Assembly: GCA_030848705.1 (NCBI GenBank) | Contig: CM061245.1 | Location: 37,018,711 to 37,082,710 of the forward strand | DNA length: 64,000 nucleotides | Origin: Heracleum sosnowskyi | Lineage: Eukaryota; Streptophyta; Magnoliopsida; Apiales; Apiaceae | Direction of reading: 5' to 3' | Shown: positions 1 to 11,400 of the stretch, piece after piece | How the letters are laid out: every line of letters starts with the position of its first letter | How positions within the stretch are numbered: position 1 is the stretch's first letter | Notes under the pieces: generated by a model | Told to the model about the DNA's origin: nothing | Seen by the model: only the letters and a program-made list of their open reading frames with translations | Databases searched by the model: none | Made by a program: the position numbers and the translations under genes

Positions 1-486
1 AAACATGTTAGTCATGTTAAATTCGTTAAACATAGTCAAGTAAACATGTGAAAATGGATAAATAAGTTTGAGAAATTATCAATAATATTACTTTTCTGAA
101 TTTATTTGACACTATACTATTTTTTAAAAATATTTGTGAGAATACGGTTTGCAACCAAGTGCAACTTTTTTTTACGTTTGCAATGTTACTGATACTAGTA
201 CACACAAAGAGGGAAATTCAAACACAACTGAGGTGGCAGCTAATACAGTTCGCCAGTACACGTGGATACCAGGCCAGTCAACTCAGATTGAGGACAAATT
301 AGTGTAACAGATTCTGTTACAAAAGAGAGATACATTTTAGTGTATAGCATTGTTTCTAGAGAATACCTCTTGTATATAAGTTAGACAGATTGTAACAAAC
401 TTTTACTAAGCTGAAATATTATATCTTTCATCTTCTTCCTTGAAACTATGTTTATCTTTATATCTGAAACTTAATATTTTGTGTTA
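1..486 (+). other. Flank and presumed 5' LTR of old copia element A0
   Basis: I see no gene here. The stretch ends immediately before a primer-binding site (487-498), so at least its right part should be the 5' LTR of the Ale-like element A0. A TATA-like run TATATAA lies near 373-379, followed by a T-rich leader. I could not fix the left LTR edge: a TG at about 303 is possible, but no matching 3' LTR remains in the window to test it. The first 250 bases are AT-rich and unassigned. Confidence 0.4.
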
Positions 487-498
487 TGGTATCAGAGC
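487..498 (+). other. Primer-binding site of A0
   Basis: TGGTATCAGAGC is complementary to the 3' end of plant initiator-methionine tRNA and is the standard minus-strand primer site of plant LTR retrotransposons. It sits 32 bases upstream of the A0 gag ATG. Confidence 0.8.
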
Positions 499-529
499 TT
501 TGATCAATACGTACATCGCTCTATTACTA

Positions 530-838
530 ATGCGTTCGTATGCTTCCGCTCTCCATTCGAATAGTGTAGCTTCATCTTCTACATTGGCATCTACTATTGT
601 GATTGATATCAATCATCCCTATTACTTGAGCACGTCTGATCATCCAGGCATCTCTTTAGTTACTGAAGTTCTTACAGATCTAAACTATCATCAATGGAGT
701 CGTTCGATTAAGATCGCACTTTCTGCAAAACTGAAGCTTGGGTTTGTTGATGGCACTCAAGCTCAACCTGCTGAATCTTCTCCTCAATATGTTCTCTTGA
801 AACGAAGAAATGGTTTAGTAATTTTATGGATTTTGAAC
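530..838 (+). pseudogene. A0 gag, N-terminal part (copia-like N-terminal domain)
   Basis: This starts at ATG 530, about 30 bases after the PBS. It encodes the typical copia Gag N-terminus: a Ser-rich lead, then a motif with NHPYYLSTSDHPG, LTDLNYHQWSRSIKIAL and KLGFVDG, known from the retrotransposon copia-like N-terminal and gag-polypeptide families. The frame is cut at codon N (836-838) by element E1, whose TSD TGAAC overlaps it, and resumes at 12450. The protein would be the structural capsid precursor of the element. It is now inactive because it is interrupted and the rest is broken. Confidence 0.85.
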
Positions 839-1415
839 TATTAGATCAGGATTCAATGTTCTACAGGATCTAGACTCAACTGATCAGGATTGCTGACGTC
901 ATCAGTATTGCATTGTCATCAGTATTGCATTGTCATCAGTATTTGATCAAGTGTCAGTATCAGGATTGACATCAGGATGTATATCAGGACTATGATCAGG
1001 ATTGATCATCAGGACTGGAAGCTGATCAGGATTCCTACTTAGAGTTATATTTGGAGTCTAGTTAAAGATGGAAAGATTATTCTGTCGGTTCCTAGTTTAT
1101 AGGAATGCAGCTATCGATTTAGGATAGGTTTCAATCTCTGTAATTGATTAGGACTTATCATGTAATTGATAGAGAAGCTGTGTAGTATATAAACAAAGTT
1201 TAGGTTTTGGTTTACAAACTGATCACATACACGAGTATTTTGTAACCTAGCAGCTCTCAAGAACACAGAATTTCTTGAGAGAGTTTTGTAACAGATTTAT
1301 ATCAGTAATAACAAAACTGTTATTATTCATATTTGTGTTTTACATATTAAACTGTCGAGAATCTTATACAATTGTATTCAACCCCCCTTCTACAATTGTT
1401 TATTACTGGGCAACA
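839..1415 (+). repeat. E1 5' LTR
   Basis: 577 bp, ending CA. The first two bases are TA where the 3' LTR has TG, a likely point mutation of the terminal dinucleotide. It has one extra 17-bp unit (ATTGCATTGTCATCAGT, tandem at about 909-942) compared with the 3' LTR. The left 200 bp is crowded with the word ATCAGGATT. A TATATAA box is at 1186-1192. The end holds the C-run and TCTACAATTG block shared by SIRE-type LTRs. Confidence 0.95.
1186..1192 (+). promoter_or_regulatory. TATA box of E1 5' LTR
   Basis: TATATAA lies about 230 bp before the LTR end, the usual U3/R position. The same box is at 12215-12221 in the 3' LTR. Transcription start has not been shown. Confidence 0.6.
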
Positions 1416-1417
1416 AT

Positions 1418-1429
1418 TGGTATCAGAGC
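1418..1429 (+). other. E1 primer-binding site
   Basis: TGGTATCAGAGC, complementary to initiator-Met tRNA, starts two bases after the LTR end and precedes the gag ATG by about 35 bases. Confidence 0.9.
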
Positions 1430-1464
1430 GAACTGATTTAAATTTGAATCAGATACGATCTAAG

Positions 1465-2490
1465 ATGTCGACAAAGTATGAAAGCATGAAAATTCCCATC
1501 CTGAAGAAATCTGAATATCCAACATGGAAGGTAAAGATGCTGATGTACCTGGAGGCTATGGATCCTGATTATTTGGACAGGATTCGTGATGGACCATATA
1601 TTCCTACAAGACTTATTCCACAAACAGATACTGTACCTGAACACTACGCGGTCAAGGTGAAAATAGACTGGACTCCAGAAGAGAAAGCTGACGTTCTCAG
1701 AGATGCTAATATAAAGAATATCCTTCACAACAGTCTTGATGCTGTCATGTCAAACAGGGTTATTGCATACAAGTCTGCAAAGGAAATTTGGGACACTTTG
1801 GAAGTTCAATGCCAAGGATCTGCATCTGTCAAGAAAAACAGAAGGGCTCTATTGATTCAAGAATATGAACAATTTGATGCTAGACCTGATGAGAGCCTGA
1901 CTGATTTGTATGATAGATTTCTGAAGATGTTAGTTGGCAAAGAATATGTTTCTGAAGATTCTAATACCAAATTTCTGAGAGCTTTACCTGAAGAATGGGA
2001 TACACAAACATCAATCATCAGACATCAGTATGATCTAAACACTGTGTCTCTTGATGAAGTATATGGGATGCTAAGAACCTATGATCTTGAGGTTCAACAA
2101 AGGAAGAATAAGAAAAGCAGCAAGGCAAAGTCTATTGCTTTGAATGTAGAGGCTAAATCAAAAGAAAAAGCTGTGGAGGTCTCTAGAAGGAAATCAAGAA
2201 TAGTTGAGTCAGATCCTGATGACTCATCATCAGATACTGATGGCAATCCTGATGCCAATACTGATGATGATTCTTCTGACTCAGACATGGAAGAGATGGT
2301 TGCTATGATAGTCAGAGGCTTCATGAAGATGAAGTTCAGGAAGGCTAGAAGACAGGGCAACTTTCAGAAAAAGACCTTCAATGCTGACAAAGACAAGTAC
2401 AACAATAAGGACAGCAAAAGTGGCAAATTTGACAAGTCAAAGGTGAGATGCTACAAGTGTAATGGATTGGGGCATTTTGCAACTGAGTGA
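1465..2490 (+). pseudogene. E1 gag, truncated by nonsense in the zinc knuckle
   Basis: Capsid/nucleocapsid precursor. I start at ATG 1465 (MSTKYESMKIP), which aligns with the other SIRE-type gags here. The usual copia gag features are present: YPTWKVKMLMYLEA near the N-terminus, AKEIWDTLEVQCQG, YDRFLKML, FLRALPEEWD, then an acidic Ser/Asp/Asn-Pro-Asp segment and the knuckle CYKCNGLGHFATE. The TGA at 2488-2490 falls exactly where the last Cys of CX2CX4HX4C should be (TGT or TGC to TGA), removing the knuckle and ending Gag. The downstream reading stays in frame. A short segment is also missing near residue 157 relative to element C. Confidence 0.9.
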
Positions 2491-3519
2491 AAAAAGGGTA
2501 AAGCACTCATCACTTCAAGCAAGGATTGGATGGACTCTTCCTTAGACTCTGAAACTAAGGTGGTCAATTATGCCCTAATGGTCAATACTGATGAAACTGC
2601 TGTTCCGGATGATAAGGGTAAAAAGAAAAGTGTGTTAGTCATGGATAGTGGATGTTCCATGCACATGACTGGAAACAAATCCCTGTTATCAGAATATGAA
2701 GAAAAAGCTGGCCCAACTGTGTCTTATGGAGATGACAACATTGGACAAACTTTGGGATATGGCAATATAATAATTGGCAATGTCATCATTGAAAAAGTAG
2801 CTCTAGTGAAAGGACTAAAACACAACTTGTTGAGTATTAGTCAAATCACTGACAGAGGTTATCATGTCCTTTTCTATTCATCTCATTGTGAAGTAGTCAA
2901 CAAAGAATCAGGAAAGACAGTTTTGACTGGCTACAGGCATGGTAACATATATGAAGCCAACATTCAATCAAATACTGATGGCTCTCCTACTTGTCTCATC
3001 AGTAAAGCATCAGTAGATGAAAGTTGGAATTGGCACAAGAAGCTTTTTCATCTCAATTTCAGCAATATCAATGAGTTGGTTAAGAAAGATTTAGTTAGAG
3101 GATTGCCAAAAGTGTTATATACTCCTGATGGACTCTGTGATGCATGTCAAAAGGCTAAACAGAGAAGGACATCATTCAAGAGTAAATCTGAATCCTCTAT
3201 TGAAGAACCATATCACATGCTGCATCTTGATCTATTTGGACCAGTCAACATAATGTCCATCAGTAAGAAAAGGTACACTCTTGTAATTGTTGATGAATAT
3301 TCTAGATTCACCTGGGTGTATTTTATGCGCAGAAAAGATGAAACTCCTGAAATACTGTTGGATCATGTGAGAATGATTGAGACAACCACAAAGCACAAAG
3401 TCAAGATACTGAGGAGTGATAATGGTACTGAGTTTAGAATTCAAAGATGGAAGAGTTCTGCAAATACAAAGGAATTATTCAACAATTCTCTGCTCCTGGC
3501 ACACCTCAGCAAAATGTAG
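2491..3519 (+). pseudogene. E1 protease and N-terminal integrase
   Basis: In frame with gag after its TGA. It contains the aspartic protease site (VMDSGCSMHMTGN, about 2640-2678), pre-integrase WHKKLFHLNFSNI with C-X2-C (GLCDACQKAK), and the integrase core with Asp in HLDLFGPVN and Asp in LRSDNGTEF. Unlike C and D, gag and protease are fused directly, with the join at DDK|GKK (2616/2617). A one-base loss near 3436-3440, after GTEF, shifts the frame; the true frame continues in the overlapping ORF starting at 3447. Confidence 0.9.
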
Positions 3520-5984
3520 TAGTAGAAAGGAAAAATAGAACTCTTATTGAAGCTGGCATAACTATGTTGGAAGAAGCAAAATTACCTACATATTTCTGGG
3601 CAGAAGCAGTCAATACAGCATGCTATACTCAAAATCTCACATTGATAAACAGACATGGTGTAACTCCCTATCAAATGCTCAAGGAGAAGAAACCAAGTTT
3701 GAAGCATCTGCATGTGTTTGGCTGTAAATGTTTTGTTCTCAGAACTCATCCTGAACAGCTAGGGAAATTTGAAACAAAGGCCGATGAGGGAATTTTCATA
3801 GGCTATCCTGCATCAAGAGCCTTCAGATTTTTTAATTTGAGAACAAGAACTGTCATGGAGTCAATACATGTATCTTTTGATGATAAGAAGATAACTGGAA
3901 TCAATGAAGACTCTCATGATAGACTGATTTTTGAAAATGAAGCTACCAAGGAACCTGAAGAACATGAATCAGATCCTGACAACTCATCAGATCCTGATGG
4001 GTCACCACATCCTGATGACACATCAAATCCTGATGACACTCCAAATCCTGAGGAAACACCAAATACTGATGGTGCTAATTCTGATGATGAAAATAATAGT
4101 GATACATCTAGTAGTGCAAATGTTGAGGGGGAGCAACATCATTCTACTACATATTCAGAGTCAACTCAATCATCAGGACAGAATTCTTCAGATACTGATT
4201 CAAGTGACAATCCTGTTAATTCATCAGGAGGAGATAACAACAATTCAGGGGGAGCTTCAACTGAAGCAAATTCTTCTAATCAAGATAACACCAATCCAGG
4301 GGAAACATCTACTTCAAGGACTGATTTACCACCACCAAGGAAATGGACTGCAAGTCATACTCCTGATTTGATAATTGGAGATCCTAATGCAGGTGTTCAG
4401 ACAAGAAGTGCAACTCAAAATGAATGTCTATTTCACAACTTTCTATCCAAGGAGGAACCTAAGAAAGTTGAAGATGCACTCAAAGATGCTGATTGGGTTA
4501 CTGCAATGCAAGAAGAATTGAATGAATTTGAAAGGAATGAAGTCTGGAAACTGGTACCAAGACCAAAGAACAGGTCAATTGTTGGTACAAAATGGATTTT
4601 CAAGAATAAGACTGATTCAGATGGTGTAATTATCAGAAACAAAGCAAGGCTAGTTGCAAAGGGGTATTCTCAACAAGAAGGAATTGATTATGATGAAACT
4701 TTTGCTCCTGTTGCAAGGCTAGAAGCCATCAGGATCTTTCTGGCTTATGCAGCTCACAAGAAATTCAAGGTTTTCCAGATGGATGTTAAAAGTGCTTTCT
4801 TAAATGGTGAACTGGAGGAAGAAGTTTATGTTGAACAGCCTCCTAGTTTCGTTGATCCAAAGTATCCAAATCATGTTTACAGATTGGATAAGGCACTTTA
4901 TGGACTAAAGCAGGCTCCAAGAGCATGGTATGAAACTCTAGCTCAATTCTTACTGGAAAGTGGATTCAAAAGAGGTACTATTGATAAAACTTTATTCTAT
5001 TTGAATCATGGTAAGGATTTGCTTTTAGTTCAGATTTATGTGGATGATATCATTTTTGGGTCAACAAACAATAAGCTGTGTGAAAAGTTTTCTAAGCTTA
5101 TGCAGTCAAGATACCAAATGAGCATGATGGGAGAAATGAGTTACTTTCTTGGTCTACAAGTTAAACAGACTGAAGATGGTATCTTTATCAATCAGTCAAA
5201 ATATACAAGGAATTTATTGAAGAGGTTTAACATGCAAGATTGTGCTACTGCTACAACTCCTATTGCTACAGCTACCAAACTTGATCCTGATCAAGGTGAA
5301 GAGGTAGATGTAACTCACTACAGAGGGATGATTGGCTCTTTATTGTATCTCACTGCAAGTAGACCAGATATCATGTTTGCAACCTGTCTGTGTGCAAGAT
5401 TTCAAGCAAAACCTAGGGAACCCCATCTGATTGCAGTCAAAAGAATTTTCAGATATCTCAAAGGCACTCCTTCACTTGGTCTTTGGTATGCAAGGGAATC
5501 AGATTTTGGGTTGTGTGGTTATTCAGATGCTGATTTTTCAGGGTGTAAGATAAACAGGAAAAGTACTTCAGGAAGCTGTCAGTTTTTGGGTGGTAGACTA
5601 GTTTCTTGGTTCAGTAAAAAGCAAAAGTCTATCTCAACATCAACAGCAGAGGCTGAGTACATTGCTGCAGGAAGTTGTTGTGCTCATATAATGTGGATGA
5701 GAAATCAGTTGTTAGATTATGGCCTGTCATACTCTAAAATTCCTATTTACCGTGATAACCAAAGTGCTATTGCAATGACAGGAAATCCAGTTCAGCATTC
5801 TCTTACGAAACACATCAGTATTAGATATCATTTTATCAGAGAACAGGTTCTGGAAGGAACAATTGAACTTCACTTTGTTCCTACTGATCAAGAACTAGCT
5901 GATATATTCACCAAGCCACTACCTGAAGCTACTTTCAACAAGTTGGTGAATGAACTTGGAATGATGAATTTTGAGAATTTCTGA
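3447..5984 (+). pseudogene. E1 integrase C-part, reverse transcriptase and RNase H
   Basis: 845 codons open. The integrase Glu motif (PQQNVVVERKNRTLIEA) is near the start, then the integrase C-terminal part, with the conserved FGCKCFVL block. An acidic Asn/Asp/Pro/Ser spacer (3940-4320) is full of AATCCTGATG words. RT follows (WVTAMQEELNEFERNEVWKL, then YVDDIIFGS at about 5038-5064), then RNase H (GYSDADFSGCKINRKST, STAEAEYIAAGS, DNQSAIAMTGNPVQHS, HFIREQV, DIFTKPL). All RT and RNase H acidic residues are present. It is out of frame with the upstream part, so it would not be made from E1 RNA without frameshifting. Confidence 0.92.
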
Positions 5985-6477
5985 GGAAAGCTACAGAGAG
6001 GAAATCCTAATGACTATCAAATCCTGATGGTCATTCTGCAAGGTATGTAATTTTGATCAAATCCTGATAGGACACAATCCTGACAGGAAGTCAACTGGTC
6101 AATTCTGATGTACAGGTCAGTATTTCATTACTTAATTTGTGCCTGATTTTTCGTCAATAACTGATGAGAAACGTTTGAGTTTTAGTTGGACAACTGTATG
6201 CGCGCGTGCGTTGCACTGTTATATATATACATATAGATACACATAAAAAGCCGTGCAGTTATGTTTAATTACACACGTAATTTGGTCCACTAATTATTTG
6301 TGCACAAATCATATTTTGCCACCTGTCATAGAGAGTAATATTTTGTTTTAACAAAATACATTTGATTTTCTAAATTCCTGATTACTCTCTTATCATCAGT
6401 TTTTCATCTTCTTCTTTCTCTGTGCTCAAGAACCCTAATTTCTAAATCTCAATTCTCAAATTTTTGATACTGTTGTA
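5985..6477 (+). other. E1 spacer between pol and ORF3
   Basis: About 490 bp with no gene. The first 120 bases hold four copies of the element word AATCCTGATG or a close variant. A short alternating purine-pyrimidine run and a TA-rich stretch follow (6195-6245). Just before the ORF3 ATG is a T/C-rich leader, which could hold a splice acceptor or leader for a subgenomic ORF3 mRNA; this is only inferred. Confidence 0.6.
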
Positions 6478-7768
6478 ATGACGTCTTCATCATTCATGAA
6501 TAAACAGACTATGATTAGTGGTGTTACTTTTGCCACTAATAATTTTGTAGCTATTCTAGATCATCAGGAATTGCCTACTGAGTTCCATATAATCCAGGAT
6601 TTTCTTACTGAATCCATTGAAGTATGCTCTAACAGAACCTGTGAGTGTTTCGTTTAAGTCGGTTATGCAGGTGTGGAATTCAGTTTCTTTTGGAAAAGAC
6701 GATTCTGGCTCAATCCTGATGAGCTTTGAATGCAATGGAGTAACTCATCAAGTCATGCCTGCTATTGTTGAAGAGGCACTGCATTTGCCGATTCTGGGTG
6801 ACCAAGTTCCTGATAATGTTTCAGACTCTGTCATTTTTGAGTTTGTCACAAAATTGGGATACAATGGTGAGGTAAAGAGGTATGGAAGCCTCTTCAGGAC
6901 AAAGCTTAAAAGAGAGTGGAATTATTTCTTTGACACACTCAGCAGATGCTTCCTGAATAAGACATCTAATTTTGATGCTCTGCCATCAGGATCACTTAAG
7001 ATTGGGTACTCTCTTATCTATTCTAAAGTTTTTGATTATGGTAGTTTTGTGTTGAAAGCTTTAAGTGATAGAAAAGCTGATAAATTAGGCTATGTCTGTT
7101 TTATTAGATTTTTCCAATTAATATTTAATCACTTATGTCCTGGTGTTACTTTTGAGGATGATGTGGTTCTACCTATTTGTAGAATTACAGAGAACAATTT
7201 GAAGTCCTTAGTCAATTATGATAAGGCAAATGGTTTTATAGGCAATGCCTTTATTCCTGATGAGGTCAGGCTTTTCTTGCATGAGAAAATGCCTACTTGT
7301 TATGGTTTAATTTCTAATGTTATGGGGCAAGGCCAATCACACCTTGTTCCTGACCCAAGCATTCATCCCAAACAGTCTAAACAGTCAACAGCCACCTCTA
7401 TTGTCTCTCAAAAGACATTAGTTGTAAAATCTAAGAAATCAGCTAGAACTGATGTGTCTGGAAGGCAATCAGGTTCAAAGGATTTTTCCTCTACACCACT
7501 CACCAAAAAGAAGTTACAAGGGGGTGTACAAGGGGTCCTGGAAAAGAAGGCTACCAAGGGTGTTGAGGCTGTTTCTGTGAAAAGGAAGTGAGTGCTAAGG
7601 GATGAAAGTGATTCTGAGGCTGATTTACCTATATCCTCTAAGATGAATGTGAATAAGGAAGTTGTTGATACTGCTACTGAAGCTGTGGTACCATTGTCTA
7701 AGCCACAGAAGAAAAGGAAATTATCAAAGAGAAGGTATCATATTCCTTTAGAAAAGAAGCAGGATACT

Positions 7769-8457
7769 TGTGATAACCCGGGTCAAATCCCGAGCCTTTT
7801 TCGAAAATCGGGTCAAGTCCCGATCATGAGTCCGAAAATATGCCAAAGCCTACTGACCCAAATGCAGCCAACTTGGGTAACGACAAGCCCACCACAGGCC
7901 CCCAAAATATCATGATTTTATTGGTGCTAATTAGTAGTAGTACTTTGCCTTATAAACTGAACAGAAGTCCCAAATGTCCTCGATGTGGGACTGGGGTGTT
8001 ACAAACTCCCCCACTTAAACTCTTGACGTCCTCGTCAAGCCTGAACGGATAGCCCATAGGTTCCAAGATCGTTCCTCCCTAGCCATTGTGGGATAATACC
8101 GGCTGGCTTCGTGTCCCCACCTCCGGACCTCTGTCCATTGTGGGATAATACCACCAGCCTTCGTGTCCCCACCTCCGGCAACTTGTCTCGACAAGCTTTC
8201 GAGAGTCGGCTCTGATACCATATGTGACAACCCGGGTCAAATCCCGAGCCTTTTTCGAAAATCGGGTCAAGTCCCGATCATGAGTCCGAAAATATGCCAA
8301 AGCCTACTGACCCAAATGCAGCCAACTTGGGTAACGACAAGCCTACCACAGGCCCCCAAAATATTATGATTTTATTGGTGCTAATTAGTAGTAGTACTTT
8401 GCCTTATAAACTGAACAGAAGTCCCAAATGTCCTCGATGTGGGACTGGGGTGTTACA
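7769..8457 (-). mobile_element. TRIM (miniature LTR element) inside E1 ORF3, TSD ATACT
   Basis: A 689-bp element with 235-bp LTRs at 7769-8003 and 8223-8457 that differ at three sites. ATACT flanks both sides (7764-7768, 8458-8462). On the minus strand it has a PBS (TGGTATCAGAGCC, complement of 8208-8220) two bases from its 5' LTR and a polypurine tract (complement of 8004-8016) beside its 3' LTR, so it is oriented minus. It has no coding capacity; readings across it are fortuitous. Removing it with one TSD rejoins QDT to DGQ of ORF3. It must be moved by another element's enzymes. Confidence 0.93.
8004..8222 (-). repeat. TRIM internal domain with a duplicated block
   Basis: The 219-bp interior contains two near-copies of a block of about 53 bp (CCATTGTGGGATAATACC ... 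CGTGTCCCCACCTCCGG) at about 8081-8130 and 8137-8178, between the PPT and the PBS. No ORF of note. Confidence 0.7.
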
Positions 8458-11400
8458 ATACTGATGGTCAGGATACTTTTATTCCTGATGAGCAGTCAAA
8501 TCTTGATGCTCAAGCCAATCCTGATGTTAGTAATCCTGATGCTGCACCAAGTCAAGTGGTTCCTATTTCAGACTCTCCATCAAAAGACTCTCCAACAAAA
8601 AGCCATTGTGATATTTCATGGGAGAAGTATGGTGCTGCTGCTTCCAATCTTGGGATTAAACATCCAATGGAAAAGATAAGGAAGGCAGAAGAGTTTGTGT
8701 TCACTAGACAGAAGAAACTGAAGGGATCAAGCCCACAAGAACCTGGACCTCAAAGTGGTTCAGCAGCTACTACTGATGATCCAGCCACACAAGAACCACT
8801 CAATAAAAGTTTGGGTGAAGGCTTAACAATTGGAATGGTCACACAAGAACCATTTTCTCAAAGGGAGAATGAAGACATTTCTATTCCAGCCACACAAGAA
8901 CCATCTTCTCAATGTGAAGATGCAGGCAAAGCTACAGTTTCTGAGGAATTTCCTGACAAAGTTCAAGGGATTTCTGGTGCAGATGAAGTTGAAAGATTGG
9001 TCGAGGACACTGTCAATGAGGGAAGTACACAAGAACCTTTAACTCAAAGTGTTCAAGCAGCTTCTGAACCTCAGGCTCCACAAGAACCATTGGTAGCAAA
9101 TACTGATGCATGCCAATCAAATCCTGACGGTGTTACTCCGGACGCTAGTGGTGCTCCTGATGCTGAGCCAATCCTGATACAGCCACTTAGCTCAAGATCA
9201 ATGATAGATCCTATCACAGCATCCCAGGATAAACTTAAAGGTATTGCTATTCCTGATCCTGATGTTACTTTTCATTCTGATGCTGATGATAGTGATGATA
9301 GTGATGATGATAATAAAGAAGAGAAGGATCAGCTTGCCAGAGTTAATAAATCTAGTCTTGGAACCAACTTTGGTTCATCAAGCACCTTCATGACTGGCAA
9401 GGCTACTACTGGAAAAGACTTAAGACAAGACTTTTCTGTTCCTTCTGAAATGACTCATGCTGAGGCATGAATGGACCAATTCTTGGTACAGATCTGTTGA
9501 TTCTGTAAGCTATCCATATGCATTGGATCATGCCTATGATGCAGTGAAATTAATAGAGAATGAAGATTTGAAGAATCATTTGAAGGCAACTACTCTGTTA
9601 TCCAAAAGCCTCAAAAATGAGATTGATTCTGTCAAAGCTACAACAGATTTGGTTAGGACTGATATATCTAATAACTTCACCAAGGTGCCTACTGCTCTTC
9701 AACTAAGAATAGTGGAATCCAAGGTTAATTCAATCATTGCTGACCAGTCCTCAATCAATAACAAAATTGATTCTCTTGATTCTAAGGTAACTGACATTCA
9801 AACCTCTCTTGCCTTAATTTTGAATATATTGTCAAATACTGATGTCAAAAAGGGGTGAAGGTAAGTCAGACAAAATGTACACCTGATCTAGTATTAAGGA
9901 ATAATGATGATGATACTGGAAATGATGGTGATGACAAAGTTCTACAAGGAGAAACCTCTGATGCTGCTGTTATGAAGTCCACAATTCAAACTTCTCAAAG
10001 TCAAACAATACAATCAACTCATGTTTCTGATTCTGGAATAAGGACAGTAAGGATATTGGTGCAATCTCAAATCCTGACGGAAGAACAAATCCTGACAGGT
10101 GATCAAATCCTGATGAATGATCAAATCCTGACGCCTGGTCATGGACAGACTCTTGCTACAATTCCTGAAGGTGATGAAGATGTGCTCATTGACAATCCTG
10201 AAGATGCATCAAATCTATTCCAGAAGTTCACAACAAAAGATGGTAATGTTATTACTCTTTATCATACTGATAAGAGGGTTCAACAGCTATTTGCAAGAAA
10301 AGCACTCTCTATAGCAAGTGAAGAATATCCTGATCTCTCACAAGAAGAATTCTTAATTCAACAAAGAGAAATGATGGAAAGTTTTAAGAACCCTGCTCCT
10401 GCTAGAGGAAGAGGAGGCAGAGGTAGGAGAGGTGCTAGAAGAGGTAGAAGAGGTTCATCAACTCATACAATGCCTAGACAGACAAGGTCTAGAGGATTAA
10501 TAATTGAAGAAATTCCTGAAGCTTCACAAAAATTCTATAGATCCTGCTATCAGGATTATCATTGAGAAGGAAGATAAAGAGTTTATCGAAGAAGAACCTG
10601 AATTGAGAAAAAAACCAAGACAATTAACTCTCTGCAATACAACTCAAATTGAAGATTCTAATCCTGATATTGTTCCTGACAATGTTCAAGATCCTGATGA
10701 ATCTGAAATTCTGCAAGAGGTTGATTGGTTAATACTTTCTACAGTGGTTGATTCTCATAATAGGGAGGTTGATGAAGAAGAAGAAGCAAGAAGAAGAGAG
10801 ATAAAAAGAACAACAGATAGAGATTTTAAACTCTATGTGCAAAAGCTCAAAAGTTCAAACAGATTGTTGTGGAGAAATTCAAGAAGACAACAACACAAGC
10901 TAGAGAAGAGCTATGTTCTTGAGAAAGAAAAAGACAAGAAGTGGAAACACATAGACACACTTAGGTGTGATACACCTATCAATTTTCAGTCTGGTGGAAT
11001 TATAACAAGTGCTTCAAGTGTTGTTGATTTATCTGATATAGTTGGATCAAGAGCACTCTGGCTACGAATGTTTTCAAATCTGAAGCAATTGACAAACAAT
11101 TCAAGATGAGGTATTGGACACAGGGATGCTGAATATCTGAATATGCCTCATGTTGATCCACATGCCTTGACTGAAATTGGAGGTACTTTAACTTCTGAAA
11201 ACCTGAACAATTTATTAGCTGTTGATATAGTTATAGATTGTCATGATTGTATTGAAAAGAAAGAAAAGCTTCTGTACTTCATGAAAGATGGTAGTGTGAA
11301 AATTCTATCCATTCAAGATTTGTTGGTGAAAACTACAAAGGAACTGAAATATGTTCATTATCTATTAAAATGGAAGAATGAAGTTTGCAAAGAATTGAGT

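Noticed and set aside
1418..1429. tRNA-like match TGGTATCAGAGC at several places
   Set aside because: These are primer-binding sites complementary to the tRNA 3' end, not tRNA genes.
3931..4371. Open frame of 146 codons overlapping E1 pol
   Set aside because: Shifted reading of the repetitive AATCCTGATG spacer; the true frame is pol, and the Ile/Leu/His repeats are an artefact of the word.
8015..8369. Short ORFs on both strands over the TRIM
   Set aside because: They cross LTR borders and reflect repeated sequence; a TRIM has no coding function.
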